Source: JAIBBG01 sp040381475 (GTDB lineage Bacteria > Bacteroidota > Bacteroidia > Flavobacteriales_D > Sanyastnellaceae). From it: DNA of 12,918 nt. Below the pieces are notes generated by a model. The model saw nothing but the letters and a program-made list of their open reading frames with translations, did no database searches and was not told the origin of the DNA. The DNA is taken from assembly GCA_040381475.1 (NCBI GenBank), contig JBEIHH010000086.1:1-12918 (forward strand), given 5' to 3'. Within the stretch, counting starts at the first letter, position 1; each line of letters starts with the position of its first letter. Positions 7,801-12,918 of this stretch are shown here, piece after piece. The translations under genes were made by a program, and so were the position numbers.

Positions 7801-9817
7801 TTGGATGAATATTGGAAATCCGCTCACCGGTGGTTTAACCATTGCCGATTGGAACGACGACATTACTACGTCCGGATTCACAGGATCCGATTATCCCTGG
7901 TATCCGTTTAATAATATTCAATACTATGATGAGACAGTTACCGGACTCATGAACGTTGGATATGTGCCATCAACGAACGTGACAAACACGCTTGAAACCA
8001 GCCGTGGATATTTTATTTGGATCGAAGGTGCTTCGGATGTTATTTCAGCAACAGGGCAAATTCAATCCGGTAGTTTCACGCAGGCATTGTCGCATACAAC
8101 AACAGGCTCAGGTGTGTTTCATGACGGATGGAATATGATGGTGAATCGTTATCCGTCTGAAGTTGACTGGAACCAACTCTCATCTACCCTTACCGGACCG
8201 CGTGTTTATTACGTGTATGATTATGAAGGCGGGGCTTACAAGTTTTACAACGCTGCGACAGGAACCGGTTCAGCGTCGCGATACATTGCTCACAGCCAAT
8301 CTTTCCTGGTGAAAGTTAATGTTGCCGGACAATCTCTCGCTTATCAGGAAACCTACAAAACCAACACTGGTGCAGCATTTGAAAGAAGCAACGAAGAAGA
8401 CAACAGCTTCATCTCATTCAAATTCTCCCGCAATGGTAAATCAGATGAGGGTATGTTGACATTTGAAGATAACTCATCTATGGCTTATGAAAATTCTGAC
8501 GTGCTTGATCTTGAAAGCCCGCTGGCAGACGCGGTGGAATTCTCTTTCATTTCTTCAGATGAAGCGCCGCTGGCACAGGACAGCAGACCATTCAGCAGTG
8601 ACATTCACATACCAATTAATCTGGACATGCCAGCAGCAGGCACATATGTCTTTGAAATAGTTGAATCACAAAATCTGCCGCTTGGATCATGTCTTTATGT
8701 CGAAGACCTGATAACAGGTGCAATCATGGCTCTTGAATCAGGTTCGCAAATTTCAGTTACGACTGATGCGCCATTCAATGGCACTCGACTTGTAATTCAT
8801 GGCACCGCTCCTGTTGCAATTCTTAACTCGGACGCCAGCTGCAATGGACTTGCAGATGGAACGCTTGATATTACTACACCTGCCGGTAACTGGTCAGTAT
8901 CATTGACCAACGATGCTGGCAATTTCGAATATGTTTCGAATGGCTCCGTAACGTTTGATCACTTGCCTGCCGGAGTTTATACACTAGAAGTATTGAATGC
9001 AGGCAGCACTTGTGGTGCGCAGTCAACCACTGTGACAATCAACGAACCACCAGTGGTTAACTCATGTGTGATAAGCACATCATTTGTCACCTGCAACGAT
9101 GGTCAGACCGGTGATTTCCAGATTGAGGTGACAAACGCCAGCTGGTTCACTTATGAGGTATACAACGAGACAGGTGAAATGATTGCCAACGGGGAGGTTG
9201 AAGGTAACCACATGATTTTGGATGGCCTTACGGCACAACTTTTCCAGGTGCACATTTATACTACCTGCAACAATGAAATACTGAACATCGATTTGCGCGA
9301 TCCTCATTCAATCAACGCTTCAGTTGTTACGACTCAAGAAAATACAGCTTCAGAGAATGAATTCGAAGTGACTCTTCAGGCTCTCACTGAAAATGCAACA
9401 AGTATTTCGTGGAATATCAGCAACGGAATGTCTGCTGAAGGTGACGAGGTTTCGATGATGCTTCCAGCCGGAGAATACAGCTATGAATTGTTCTGCGATG
9501 GAATCTGCCCTGATCATTTCAATGGCAGCTTTCAGGTGGAGTCTGTTACTTCTGTAGCAAGTGAACAAATTCTAAATGGTTTCACAATTCTACAGCAGCA
9601 AGATGGAATTACACTTCAATACAACGGAGAAACTTCAGGTCAGGCACTGATCAGAATCTTCGACATACAGGGTAAAGAAGTTTACAATCAAAACTCGGTT
9701 CTTTCTGATGGCATCAATATCTATTTGAATACATCAACCTTAAGCACAGGAGTATACAATCTACATGTTGTAAGTGAAGATCATAAAATCTTTGCTGCAC
9801 GGGTATATCAAAAATAG
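4874..9817 (+). CDS. Giant secreted multidomain surface protein with T9SS sorting domain
   Basis: A 1647-residue exported protein, probably a surface adhesin or structural protein; no enzymatic motif was recognised. A signal peptide covers residues 1-21 (hydrophobic core LLLVYLVV, predicted cut ANA|A). Residues 22-190 are a Cys-rich beta module (Cys 39, 80, 92, 106, 107, 115, 121, 169). Two related LamG/concanavalin-like modules lie at ~190-420 and ~560-780, separated by a Calx-beta-like domain (~432-557, ending VVDDD). Residues ~785-965 resemble a beta-helix or G8-like stretch, followed from 965 by a region of the kind often found before sorting domains in such proteins (RYLPSIS, YWMNIGNPL). 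A SprB-type repeat spans ~1318-1393 (ASCNGLADGTLDI, then LPAGVYTLEV, then INEPP), with a diverged copy and a PKD-like domain after it. Residues 1566-1647 are a T9SS type A-like sorting domain (IRIFDIQGKEVY, LSTGVYNLHV) lacking the usual YPNP opening. The start is the ATG directly before the signal peptide. A strong terminator follows, so it is probably transcribed alone. Confidence 0.9.
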   Translation: MKLQKFLLLVYLVVSAIFANAAWDVYKSGLSLNGGYYDCQLNTAAPDFQNSYFGRFTTSGTLTLDFSEVLTFKNGASDVCSANLYYRVYRTCDTPPSFTPFSLPFCCNYLQTNACSGGTPCGPDLGNAGDQKWRGVPGSTINLISGLTLSGTYIIEVYYDITGGDSGGCASSKFSSNGGANYRAYFEFEMNDNFTDLNFNTPTWNGDVANFSAIANSTCSGLTGSENFRTHTVRLNVGSGSGTQHISTQIATWDAQQEWYFWIGRNGIGGAPSDFDANNQQAIYLYSTASNLEGSLNGYRILVGQTGASFIRLQRIDGGTPTTIFTSSTGVPIGLTDYGISFRITRSQLGVWTIRTSTLPTNGANTQSTPTPNSCPEVLSTVNHGNVTDNTYAPAANGHFGFMAIHDATVEGRQAAEFDNFRFRALPPDTYLTINGSVTGTVQEDAALAGNYAIGVDITNPSSTVATSINIVLTSGAASRIGGGPNPAAPYAPSYTTQTLTWAAGTSGTKYVYIDPNNNALCDDIATLVFALQNPVGGTNAFVSTPSSMTLTVVDDDMGYETLVSENFNGGSLGSWATTGTAWSASTNAPLEGSHSASHSAQASAGQSSLTYSIDDANLTNLNTTWRFEVGFANDATANNNFQVFLTANKDSLFSSSDLDGYAVVVDQSSLPSVTPSDFIRLYRVDNGAYSATPIVNSTTDWINNVSGGTRVGFEVTLNDAGTWNLKVDANGGFDALVSLGTGTDLVGGGLTYADFTKFGIRFNYLSSASNLMRFDNISVTQSGCKELYYSRATGNSTGAIWSTAPSGAPAPSAVTSGRWDRFVIQNGHNVTAVGDWLINDLTIASGATLTGGASEIKVHGNWINEGSFISNTSTVVFKGAAAQSIGFAANAVNTEFNNLTIDNDGFSVTIDSAAVAVKGVVSMMEGTLNTAPGGLTLLSSASGSASIGRIHTGAVVSGNVTLQRYLPSISTTQGYWMNIGNPLTGGLTIADWNDDITTSGFTGSDYPWYPFNNIQYYDETVTGLMNVGYVPSTNVTNTLETSRGYFIWIEGASDVISATGQIQSGSFTQALSHTTTGSGVFHDGWNMMVNRYPSEVDWNQLSSTLTGPRVYYVYDYEGGAYKFYNAATGTGSASRYIAHSQSFLVKVNVAGQSLAYQETYKTNTGAAFERSNEEDNSFISFKFSRNGKSDEGMLTFEDNSSMAYENSDVLDLESPLADAVEFSFISSDEAPLAQDSRPFSSDIHIPINLDMPAAGTYVFEIVESQNLPLGSCLYVEDLITGAIMALESGSQISVTTDAPFNGTRLVIHGTAPVAILNSDASCNGLADGTLDITTPAGNWSVSLTNDAGNFEYVSNGSVTFDHLPAGVYTLEVLNAGSTCGAQSTTVTINEPPVVNSCVISTSFVTCNDGQTGDFQIEVTNASWFTYEVYNETGEMIANGEVEGNHMILDGLTAQLFQVHIYTTCNNEILNIDLRDPHSINASVVTTQENTASENEFEVTLQALTENATSISWNISNGMSAEGDEVSMMLPAGEYSYELFCDGICPDHFNGSFQVESVTSVASEQILNGFTILQQQDGITLQYNGETSGQALIRIFDIQGKEVYNQNSVLSDGINIYLNTSTLSTGVYNLHVVSEDHKIFAARVYQK

Positions 9818-9834
9818 AGTCATAGAGATTTGTG

Positions 9835-9866
9835 AAAGAAGCCTCCTCACGGGGGTTTCTTTTTTT
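9835..9866 (+). terminator. Rho-independent terminator of the giant surface protein gene
   Basis: Eighteen bases after the TAG stop, AGAAGCCTCC (9837-9846) pairs with GGGGGTTTCT (9851-9860) over ten pairs, two of them G-U, around the tetraloop TCAC. The stem runs directly into a T-tract that ends at 9866. This is a textbook intrinsic terminator and separates the surface-protein gene from ispD. Confidence 0.9.
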
Positions 9867-9920
9867 ATTAGAACAGCGCGGATGAAACGTTCGTCATCAA
9901 TTTCATTCAACGGTGATGCG

Positions 9921-9973
9921 CTTAGCGGTTCAATAGCCGGCAACAGCCATAGGACATTGCCGGACCGCTTAAG
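9921..9973. other. Long imperfect intergenic hairpin of unknown role, upstream of ispD
   Basis: CTTA and GCGGT (9921-9929) pair with ACCGC and TAAG (9964-9973, one T bulged), and CCGGCAA (9937-9943) pairs with TTGCCGG (9957-9963). The result is 16 pairs with a 7-base internal bulge and a 13-base loop. An A-run, not a T-run, follows on the + strand and no T-run follows on the - strand, so it is not an intrinsic terminator. It could be a leader element of ispD, a small RNA, or a dispersed palindromic repeat. The rest of the gap (9867-9920, 9974-10084) shows no gene; a candidate ispD promoter was not found. Confidence 0.45.
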
Positions 9974-10084
9974 AAAAAAAGGATCCGTTTCAACTCAAGG
10001 AGTTTGAGATTTAATAGAACTGAAAACAAGAAAGCATTTTTACGAAATTTACACTGATTTCAGATTTTGACTGAAGACAAGCAG

Positions 10085-10759
10085 ATGAAGGATTATGCGA
10101 TCATTGTTGCAGCCGGCAGCGGCTCGAGAATGAAATCGGCTCAGCCCAAGCAATTCCTGGAATTGAATGGGAAGCCGATACTCGTTCATACTTTGGAAAA
10201 ATTCCACAAATTTGATCCTCTGCTTGAGATCATTCTTGTTCTCAATGAGGAATATGTTCAGTTCTGGAATGATTTGTCGCGGACACTTGAATTCAAAGTG
10301 CCACACAGGACCATTGCCGGGGGCAGTGAAAGATTTTACTCCGTAAAAAATGCCATAGACAGCATCAGCGAAATCGACGGAATTGTCGGCATACATGATG
10401 CCGTCCGTCCACTGGTCAGTTTGCGCACCATTGAAGTTGCTTACAATACAGCTCGCTCCCGATCTACAGCCGTACCTGTTATTCAGGTCGCAGACAGCAT
10501 TCGCGTCGTAGAAGATGCCAGAAGCACCCCGGTTGACCGCAACAAATACCGCATCGTGCAAACCCCGCAATGTTTTGAATTGTCGCTGCTTAGAAAAGCA
10601 TATGAACAAGACTATCATCCTTCGTTTACAGATGACGCATGCGTAGTCGAATCATCAGGAGAACAGATTCATCTGGTAGAGGGCAATCGTGAAAATATCA
10701 AAATAACAACCGTTGAAGATTTAAGAATGGCAGAAGCTTTGATAAGTAATCATGCATGA
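10085..10759 (+). CDS. ispD: 2-C-methyl-D-erythritol 4-phosphate cytidylyltransferase (IspD)
   Basis: A 224-residue cytosolic enzyme of the MEP pathway. It joins MEP and CTP into CDP-ME and releases pyrophosphate, an early step in making isoprenoid precursors. All family signatures are intact: the nucleotide loop AAGSGSRM (9-16, Arg15), PKQF with Lys22, HDAVRP (Asp105-Pro109), VQTPQCFE (Thr160-Gln162), FTDDACVVE (Thr182-Asp184), and NIKITT with Lys206. The length is typical (about 220-235). The ATG at 10085 was chosen because MKDYAIIVAAG begins as the family does; an in-frame TTG at 10067 would add six unconserved residues. The stop codon overlaps the ATG of the next gene (ATGA at 10756-10759), which implies co-transcription and translational coupling. 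No Shine-Dalgarno is visible. The usual neighbour ispF is absent from this window. Confidence 0.97.
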   Translation: MKDYAIIVAAGSGSRMKSAQPKQFLELNGKPILVHTLEKFHKFDPLLEIILVLNEEYVQFWNDLSRTLEFKVPHRTIAGGSERFYSVKNAIDSISEIDGIVGIHDAVRPLVSLRTIEVAYNTARSRSTAVPVIQVADSIRVVEDARSTPVDRNKYRIVQTPQCFELSLLRKAYEQDYHPSFTDDACVVESSGEQIHLVEGNRENIKITTVEDLRMAEALISNHA

Positions 10760-11064
10760 AAAACATCATTATAAAAATTTCCGTTCTGACATTGTTGCTG
10801 GGCTGCAGTGCAGACCTGTTTTCACAGAGACATTCCAAGTATATGAGGCGCAAGGAGCGCGTTGCTGAGAGAATTGAAAAAGCCGATCGTGAAGGAAAGC
10901 TTGACGACACTGAAAAAAAAGAAATCGCTGAAAAAAAGCAAACGCTAAACAGAGTCAACCGGAGAGCATTGAGGGATGGCAACATATCCGAAGGCGAGCA
11001 GAACCGTATGAATCGCAAACTTCGAAAAGTCAAAAGGGAAACCCGCCGCTCTTCAAAGGACTAA
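10756..11064 (+). CDS. Small predicted lipoprotein with two charged 28-residue repeats
   Basis: 102 residues, no named family recognised. Residues 4-16 are hydrophobic and end in the lipobox LLGC with Cys17, so export and lipid anchoring are likely; cleavage after FSQ (24) by signal peptidase I is the alternative. The mature part is almost all Lys, Arg, Glu, Asp and Asn and should be helical. It contains two copies of a unit at an exact 28-residue period: ADREGKLDDTE (43-53) and ALRDGNISEGE (71-81). Gly, Leu/Ile and Glu fall at the spacing of an EF-hand loop (G6, I8, E12), but the first position is Lys or Arg, so calcium binding is doubtful. Similar G-x-[LI]-x-x-x-E repeats occur in small bacterial envelope proteins of unknown function. 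It overlaps the ispD stop by ATGA, though no metabolic link is evident. Its stop lies 21 bases from the convergent protease gene; no hairpin terminator is visible between them. Confidence 0.8.
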   Translation: MKNIIIKISVLTLLLGCSADLFSQRHSKYMRRKERVAERIEKADREGKLDDTEKKEIAEKKQTLNRVNRRALRDGNISEGEQNRMNRKLRKVKRETRRSSKD

Positions 11065-11085
11065 GCAAAGGAAGAACCATGTCTA

Positions 11086-12015
11086 CTAAGTTGTTTCTTC
11101 ACTGTCAACAAGCAGATAATCATGCGAGATTGCAGACCACCTGCTATTCCTGAGCATGTAGATTATGAATAACACGAAAAATATACCACCTACAAGGTAG
11201 GAATACCATTGATTCATGGTGCTATCAGCTGGCGTTTCTGTAGATCCGTAAATCTGGTAGATGACAAAAGCCAAAGCATTGTTGACGAAGTGGGCAAAAA
11301 CGGCCGCCCAAATGGTCCCTGTCCAGATAACCAGATAACCCAGCAGAGCACCAAGCAGCACCCTTGGAAGAAATCCATAGAATTGAAAATGAATCAAACT
11401 AAAGATCACAGCCGTTAACCAGATAGCAGCATGAATATTTCCTGTGATTTTGGCAAGAATCGGCTGAATGACTCCCCTGAAGGTAAATTCTTCCAAAAAT
11501 GCAGGAATGACAGCAATACTAAAAAACGCGAGCCACATGGTGCCCGAGTCCTGAGAGCCCAGGAATAAATGAGTCATTTTCTCCATCAGTGCTTCGGTTG
11601 GCTTTAATTGCGCTTCAAGCCAGGATCCTGTAGGGATAAGTGCCTTATTCAACCTGGAAGAAAGGTCAATGACTGTTCCCGAAAACATGACCACAAATGG
11701 CGCAACCCAGACAAGTATATTCCATTTATTGAGCATTAGCCGATTGATTCTTTGACCTCCAAAAAGCAGATAGAAGGCTACCACAGGTATTCCAAAACTG
11801 AACAACTGAGACACGTTGTTCATCCACATCAGCGCCGTAGCATATTCCTGAGTTGGATCAGATAATACATTGGGCAGATGTTCGATCGGAATTCCGAAGT
11901 AAGTCATTCCAAGCACTCCCGCTGTCACAGAACCCATTCCCATACAGGTGAGTACAATGGAAAAAAACAGCAGCAATTGAACACCTGGCCGAAGACCTTT
12001 TAAAAGAGTATTCAT
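11086..12015 (-). CDS. CPBP (CAAX/Abi) family intramembrane metalloprotease
   Basis: A 309-residue inner-membrane protein with about eight hydrophobic segments (roughly 11-37, 64-86, 99-115, 160-174, 194-210, 213-232, 234-256, 271-288). The three motifs of the family (PF02517) are complete: EEFTFR (Glu175, Glu176, Arg180), the His of FSLIHF (His209), and HFVNN (His242, Asn246). These line a buried active site in CAAX prenyl proteases such as Rce1; bacterial members serve varied roles, often unknown, and the substrate here cannot be told. The ATG at 12015 was chosen: it starts MNTLLKGL just before the first membrane segment, while the frame further up (TTG at 12051) encodes a polar stretch that covers the candidate promoter. 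It converges with the lipoprotein gene and looks monocistronic. Confidence 0.93.
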   Translation of the reverse strand: MNTLLKGLRPGVQLLLFFSIVLTCMGMGSVTAGVLGMTYFGIPIEHLPNVLSDPTQEYATALMWMNNVSQLFSFGIPVVAFYLLFGGQRINRLMLNKWNILVWVAPFVVMFSGTVIDLSSRLNKALIPTGSWLEAQLKPTEALMEKMTHLFLGSQDSGTMWLAFFSIAVIPAFLEEFTFRGVIQPILAKITGNIHAAIWLTAVIFSLIHFQFYGFLPRVLLGALLGYLVIWTGTIWAAVFAHFVNNALAFVIYQIYGSTETPADSTMNQWYSYLVGGIFFVLFIIYMLRNSRWSAISHDYLLVDSEETT

Positions 12016-12019
12016 GTTA

Positions 12020-12053
12020 CAAATATGTAGGTCGCAAGGCAGCACCTCCAAAA
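12020..12053 (-). promoter_or_regulatory. Candidate promoter of the CPBP protease gene
   Basis: Read on the minus strand, TTTTG (12053-12049) is followed after 21 bases by CATATTTG (12027-12020), one base from TAnnTTTG. The -7 element ends only four bases before the ATG at 12015, so a transcript from it would be leaderless or nearly so. The match is by eye and could be coincidental. Confidence 0.3.
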
Positions 12054-12124
12054 CCAGCTAACATATTCCAAACAAAATGTCGAGTGAAGGGCCGATTATA
12101 GCTTCATAATTAAAATTGACTATA

Positions 12125-12294
12125 GGGCACTTCCAAAAACCTCATCCATGATTCGTAAATGATATGTGTTTTGAATTGAAACTAACTCTCCATTCGGGCA
12201 TCAGTTTTCCGAATACTGCGCCATACTCTTTCAATAGAATTTGTCGATCAAGCACAACTACAGCGTTAACAAAATATAAAATTCGGAAGTGCTC
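12125..12294. repeat. Possible MITE-like element bounded by 10-base inverted repeats
   Basis: GGGCACTTCC (12125-12134) and GGAAGTGCTC (12285-12294) are inverted copies matching at 9 of 10 bases and enclose 150 bases that hold no recognisable gene. The size and ends resemble a small non-autonomous transposable element or an insertion-sequence remnant. No convincing target-site duplication flanks it, and an inverted repeat of this quality can arise by chance in 300 bases. It occupies most of the gap between the CPBP gene and the right-hand secreted protein; nothing else is evident there. Confidence 0.22.
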
Positions 12295-12309
12295 ATGTGT
12301 CTGCGACGT

Positions 12310-12918
12310 TCATTCCAGCACCACCTTTTTACTTGCCACAAACCTGCCACCTCTGATGACGGAAACCACGATCATTCCCCGTGGGAAAGTGGAAAGTGGT
12401 ATCTTCACTCTTTTTCTGTTGCCGATGGATTCTCTAAAAATTTCCTTTCCACTGATATCGGTGAGTAGCAGTTCACCTGTGACATTTTCGTCAAACTCAA
12501 CGGTGAGTTCATCTGATGCCGGATTTGGATACACGGTAAAATCCAGTTTTTCATGTTCGATTACATGATCGGGCACTCCCCATTGCACACTGTCGGGATG
12601 AAGATAATAGCGCACTATGCCCGGTACTTCGAGCCCACCTGCTATGTCGAAACGGCCTCCAATGTATAGTTCGTCTTTATAAACCTGCAAACAGTTTACT
12701 CGATAACCCATATCTTCACTTCCGGGAACGGCATTCCAATGGACACCGTCGAAGTAGGCTAACGCCTGACCCGAAACACCATTTAAAGTGATATAGCCAC
12801 CAACATAGATTTGTCCTCTATAGATTGCAATAGCGTGAATGGTATTCCCAAGTTCTTCGAACTCACCGATGGCATTCCATTGGTTGCCATCGAAAACTGC
12901 GATGTTGTTGGGCACCAC
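12310..12918 (-). CDS. T9SS cargo protein with beta-propeller-like repeats, 5' partial
   Basis: The frame runs off the right edge; only the last 203 codons are here, so the start and signal peptide are missing (residue numbers count from the edge). Two repeats of a propeller- or Kelch-like pattern are visible: AIAIYRGQIYVGGYITLNG (~30-48) with YFDGVHWNAV, then CLQVYKDELYIGGRFDIAGG (~76-95). Such repeats normally tile the whole body of the protein. Residues ~128-202 form a T9SS type A sorting domain: VYPNPASDEL, a LTDISGKEIFR strand, a PRGMIVVSV strand and the end KKVVLE. The protein is therefore predicted to cross the outer membrane and be attached to the surface or released after the domain is removed, the kind of reaction attributed to PorU-type sortases such as the relative at the left end. 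Function is unknown. No terminator hairpin follows the stop. Confidence 0.88.
   Translation of the reverse strand: MVPNNIAVFDGNQWNAIGEFEELGNTIHAIAIYRGQIYVGGYITLNGVSGQALAYFDGVHWNAVPGSEDMGYRVNCLQVYKDELYIGGRFDIAGGLEVPGIVRYYLHPDSVQWGVPDHVIEHEKLDFTVYPNPASDELTVEFDENVTGELLLTDISGKEIFRESIGNRKRVKIPLSTFPRGMIVVSVIRGGRFVASKKVVLE

Noticed and set aside
5040..7875. 13-base direct repeat TTACTACGTCCGG at 5040 and 7863
   Set aside because: Both copies encode Thr-Thr-Ser-Gly in coding sequence, and one such match in 5 kb is compatible with chance.
9774..10007. A 77-codon + strand frame spanning the end of the giant gene and the terminator
   Set aside because: It runs through the intrinsic terminator and the long hairpin, overlaps a confirmed gene in another frame, and shows no protein-like pattern.
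10067..10084. TTG start six codons upstream for IspD
   Set aside because: The ATG at 10085 gives the family-typical N-terminus; the extra residues are not conserved.
10049..10618. A 189-codon open frame on the minus strand opposite ispD
   Set aside because: It lies wholly antisense to a gene with every IspD signature, has no recognisable domain, and its residue make-up is that of a shadow frame.
12164..12568. A 134-codon + strand frame overlapping the end of the right-hand cargo gene
   Set aside because: More than half is antisense to the conserved T9SS sorting domain, and the translation is rich in Ser, Thr and Cys without any domain.

Overview
The window looks like a piece of chromosome from a free-living member of the Bacteroidota. 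Three of its six genes carry hallmarks of the type IX secretion system (T9SS), which is essentially confined to that phylum: a gingipain-type (peptidase family C25) sortase-like protein and two large secreted proteins with T9SS C-terminal sorting domains. Start codons are not preceded by Shine-Dalgarno sequences, and candidate promoters resemble the TTG / TAnnTTTG pattern of this phylum. I cannot name a genus.

Layout, left to right. Bases 3-4682 (+) encode most of a C25 protein with a complete His/Cys catalytic pair and a FlgD-like C-terminal domain; its start lies outside the window. After a 191-base gap with several inverted repeats and a candidate promoter, bases 4874-9817 (+) encode a 1647-residue exported protein made of adhesin-like beta modules, with a SprB-type repeat and a divergent T9SS sorting domain. 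A strong intrinsic terminator (9835-9866) closes it. The next gap contains a long imperfect hairpin (9921-9973) of unknown role. Then come ispD (10085-10759, +; isoprenoid precursor synthesis) and, overlapping it by ATGA, a small predicted lipoprotein with two 28-residue repeats (10756-11064, +). Convergent to these is a CPBP/CAAX-type intramembrane protease (11086-12015, -). The right end holds the C-terminal part of a second T9SS cargo protein (12310-12918, -), running off the window.

Functional reading: the left half is a cell-surface/secretion locus (a processing enzyme next to a giant surface protein). ispD and its partner form a separate small operon, and the CPBP protease is probably independent. 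There are no tRNA, rRNA, CRISPR or intact insertion sequences. The least explained items are the 9921-9973 hairpin, the duplicated charged lipoprotein coupled to ispD, the structured region before the giant surface gene, and the possible pairing of the C25 sortase-like protein with its neighbour.
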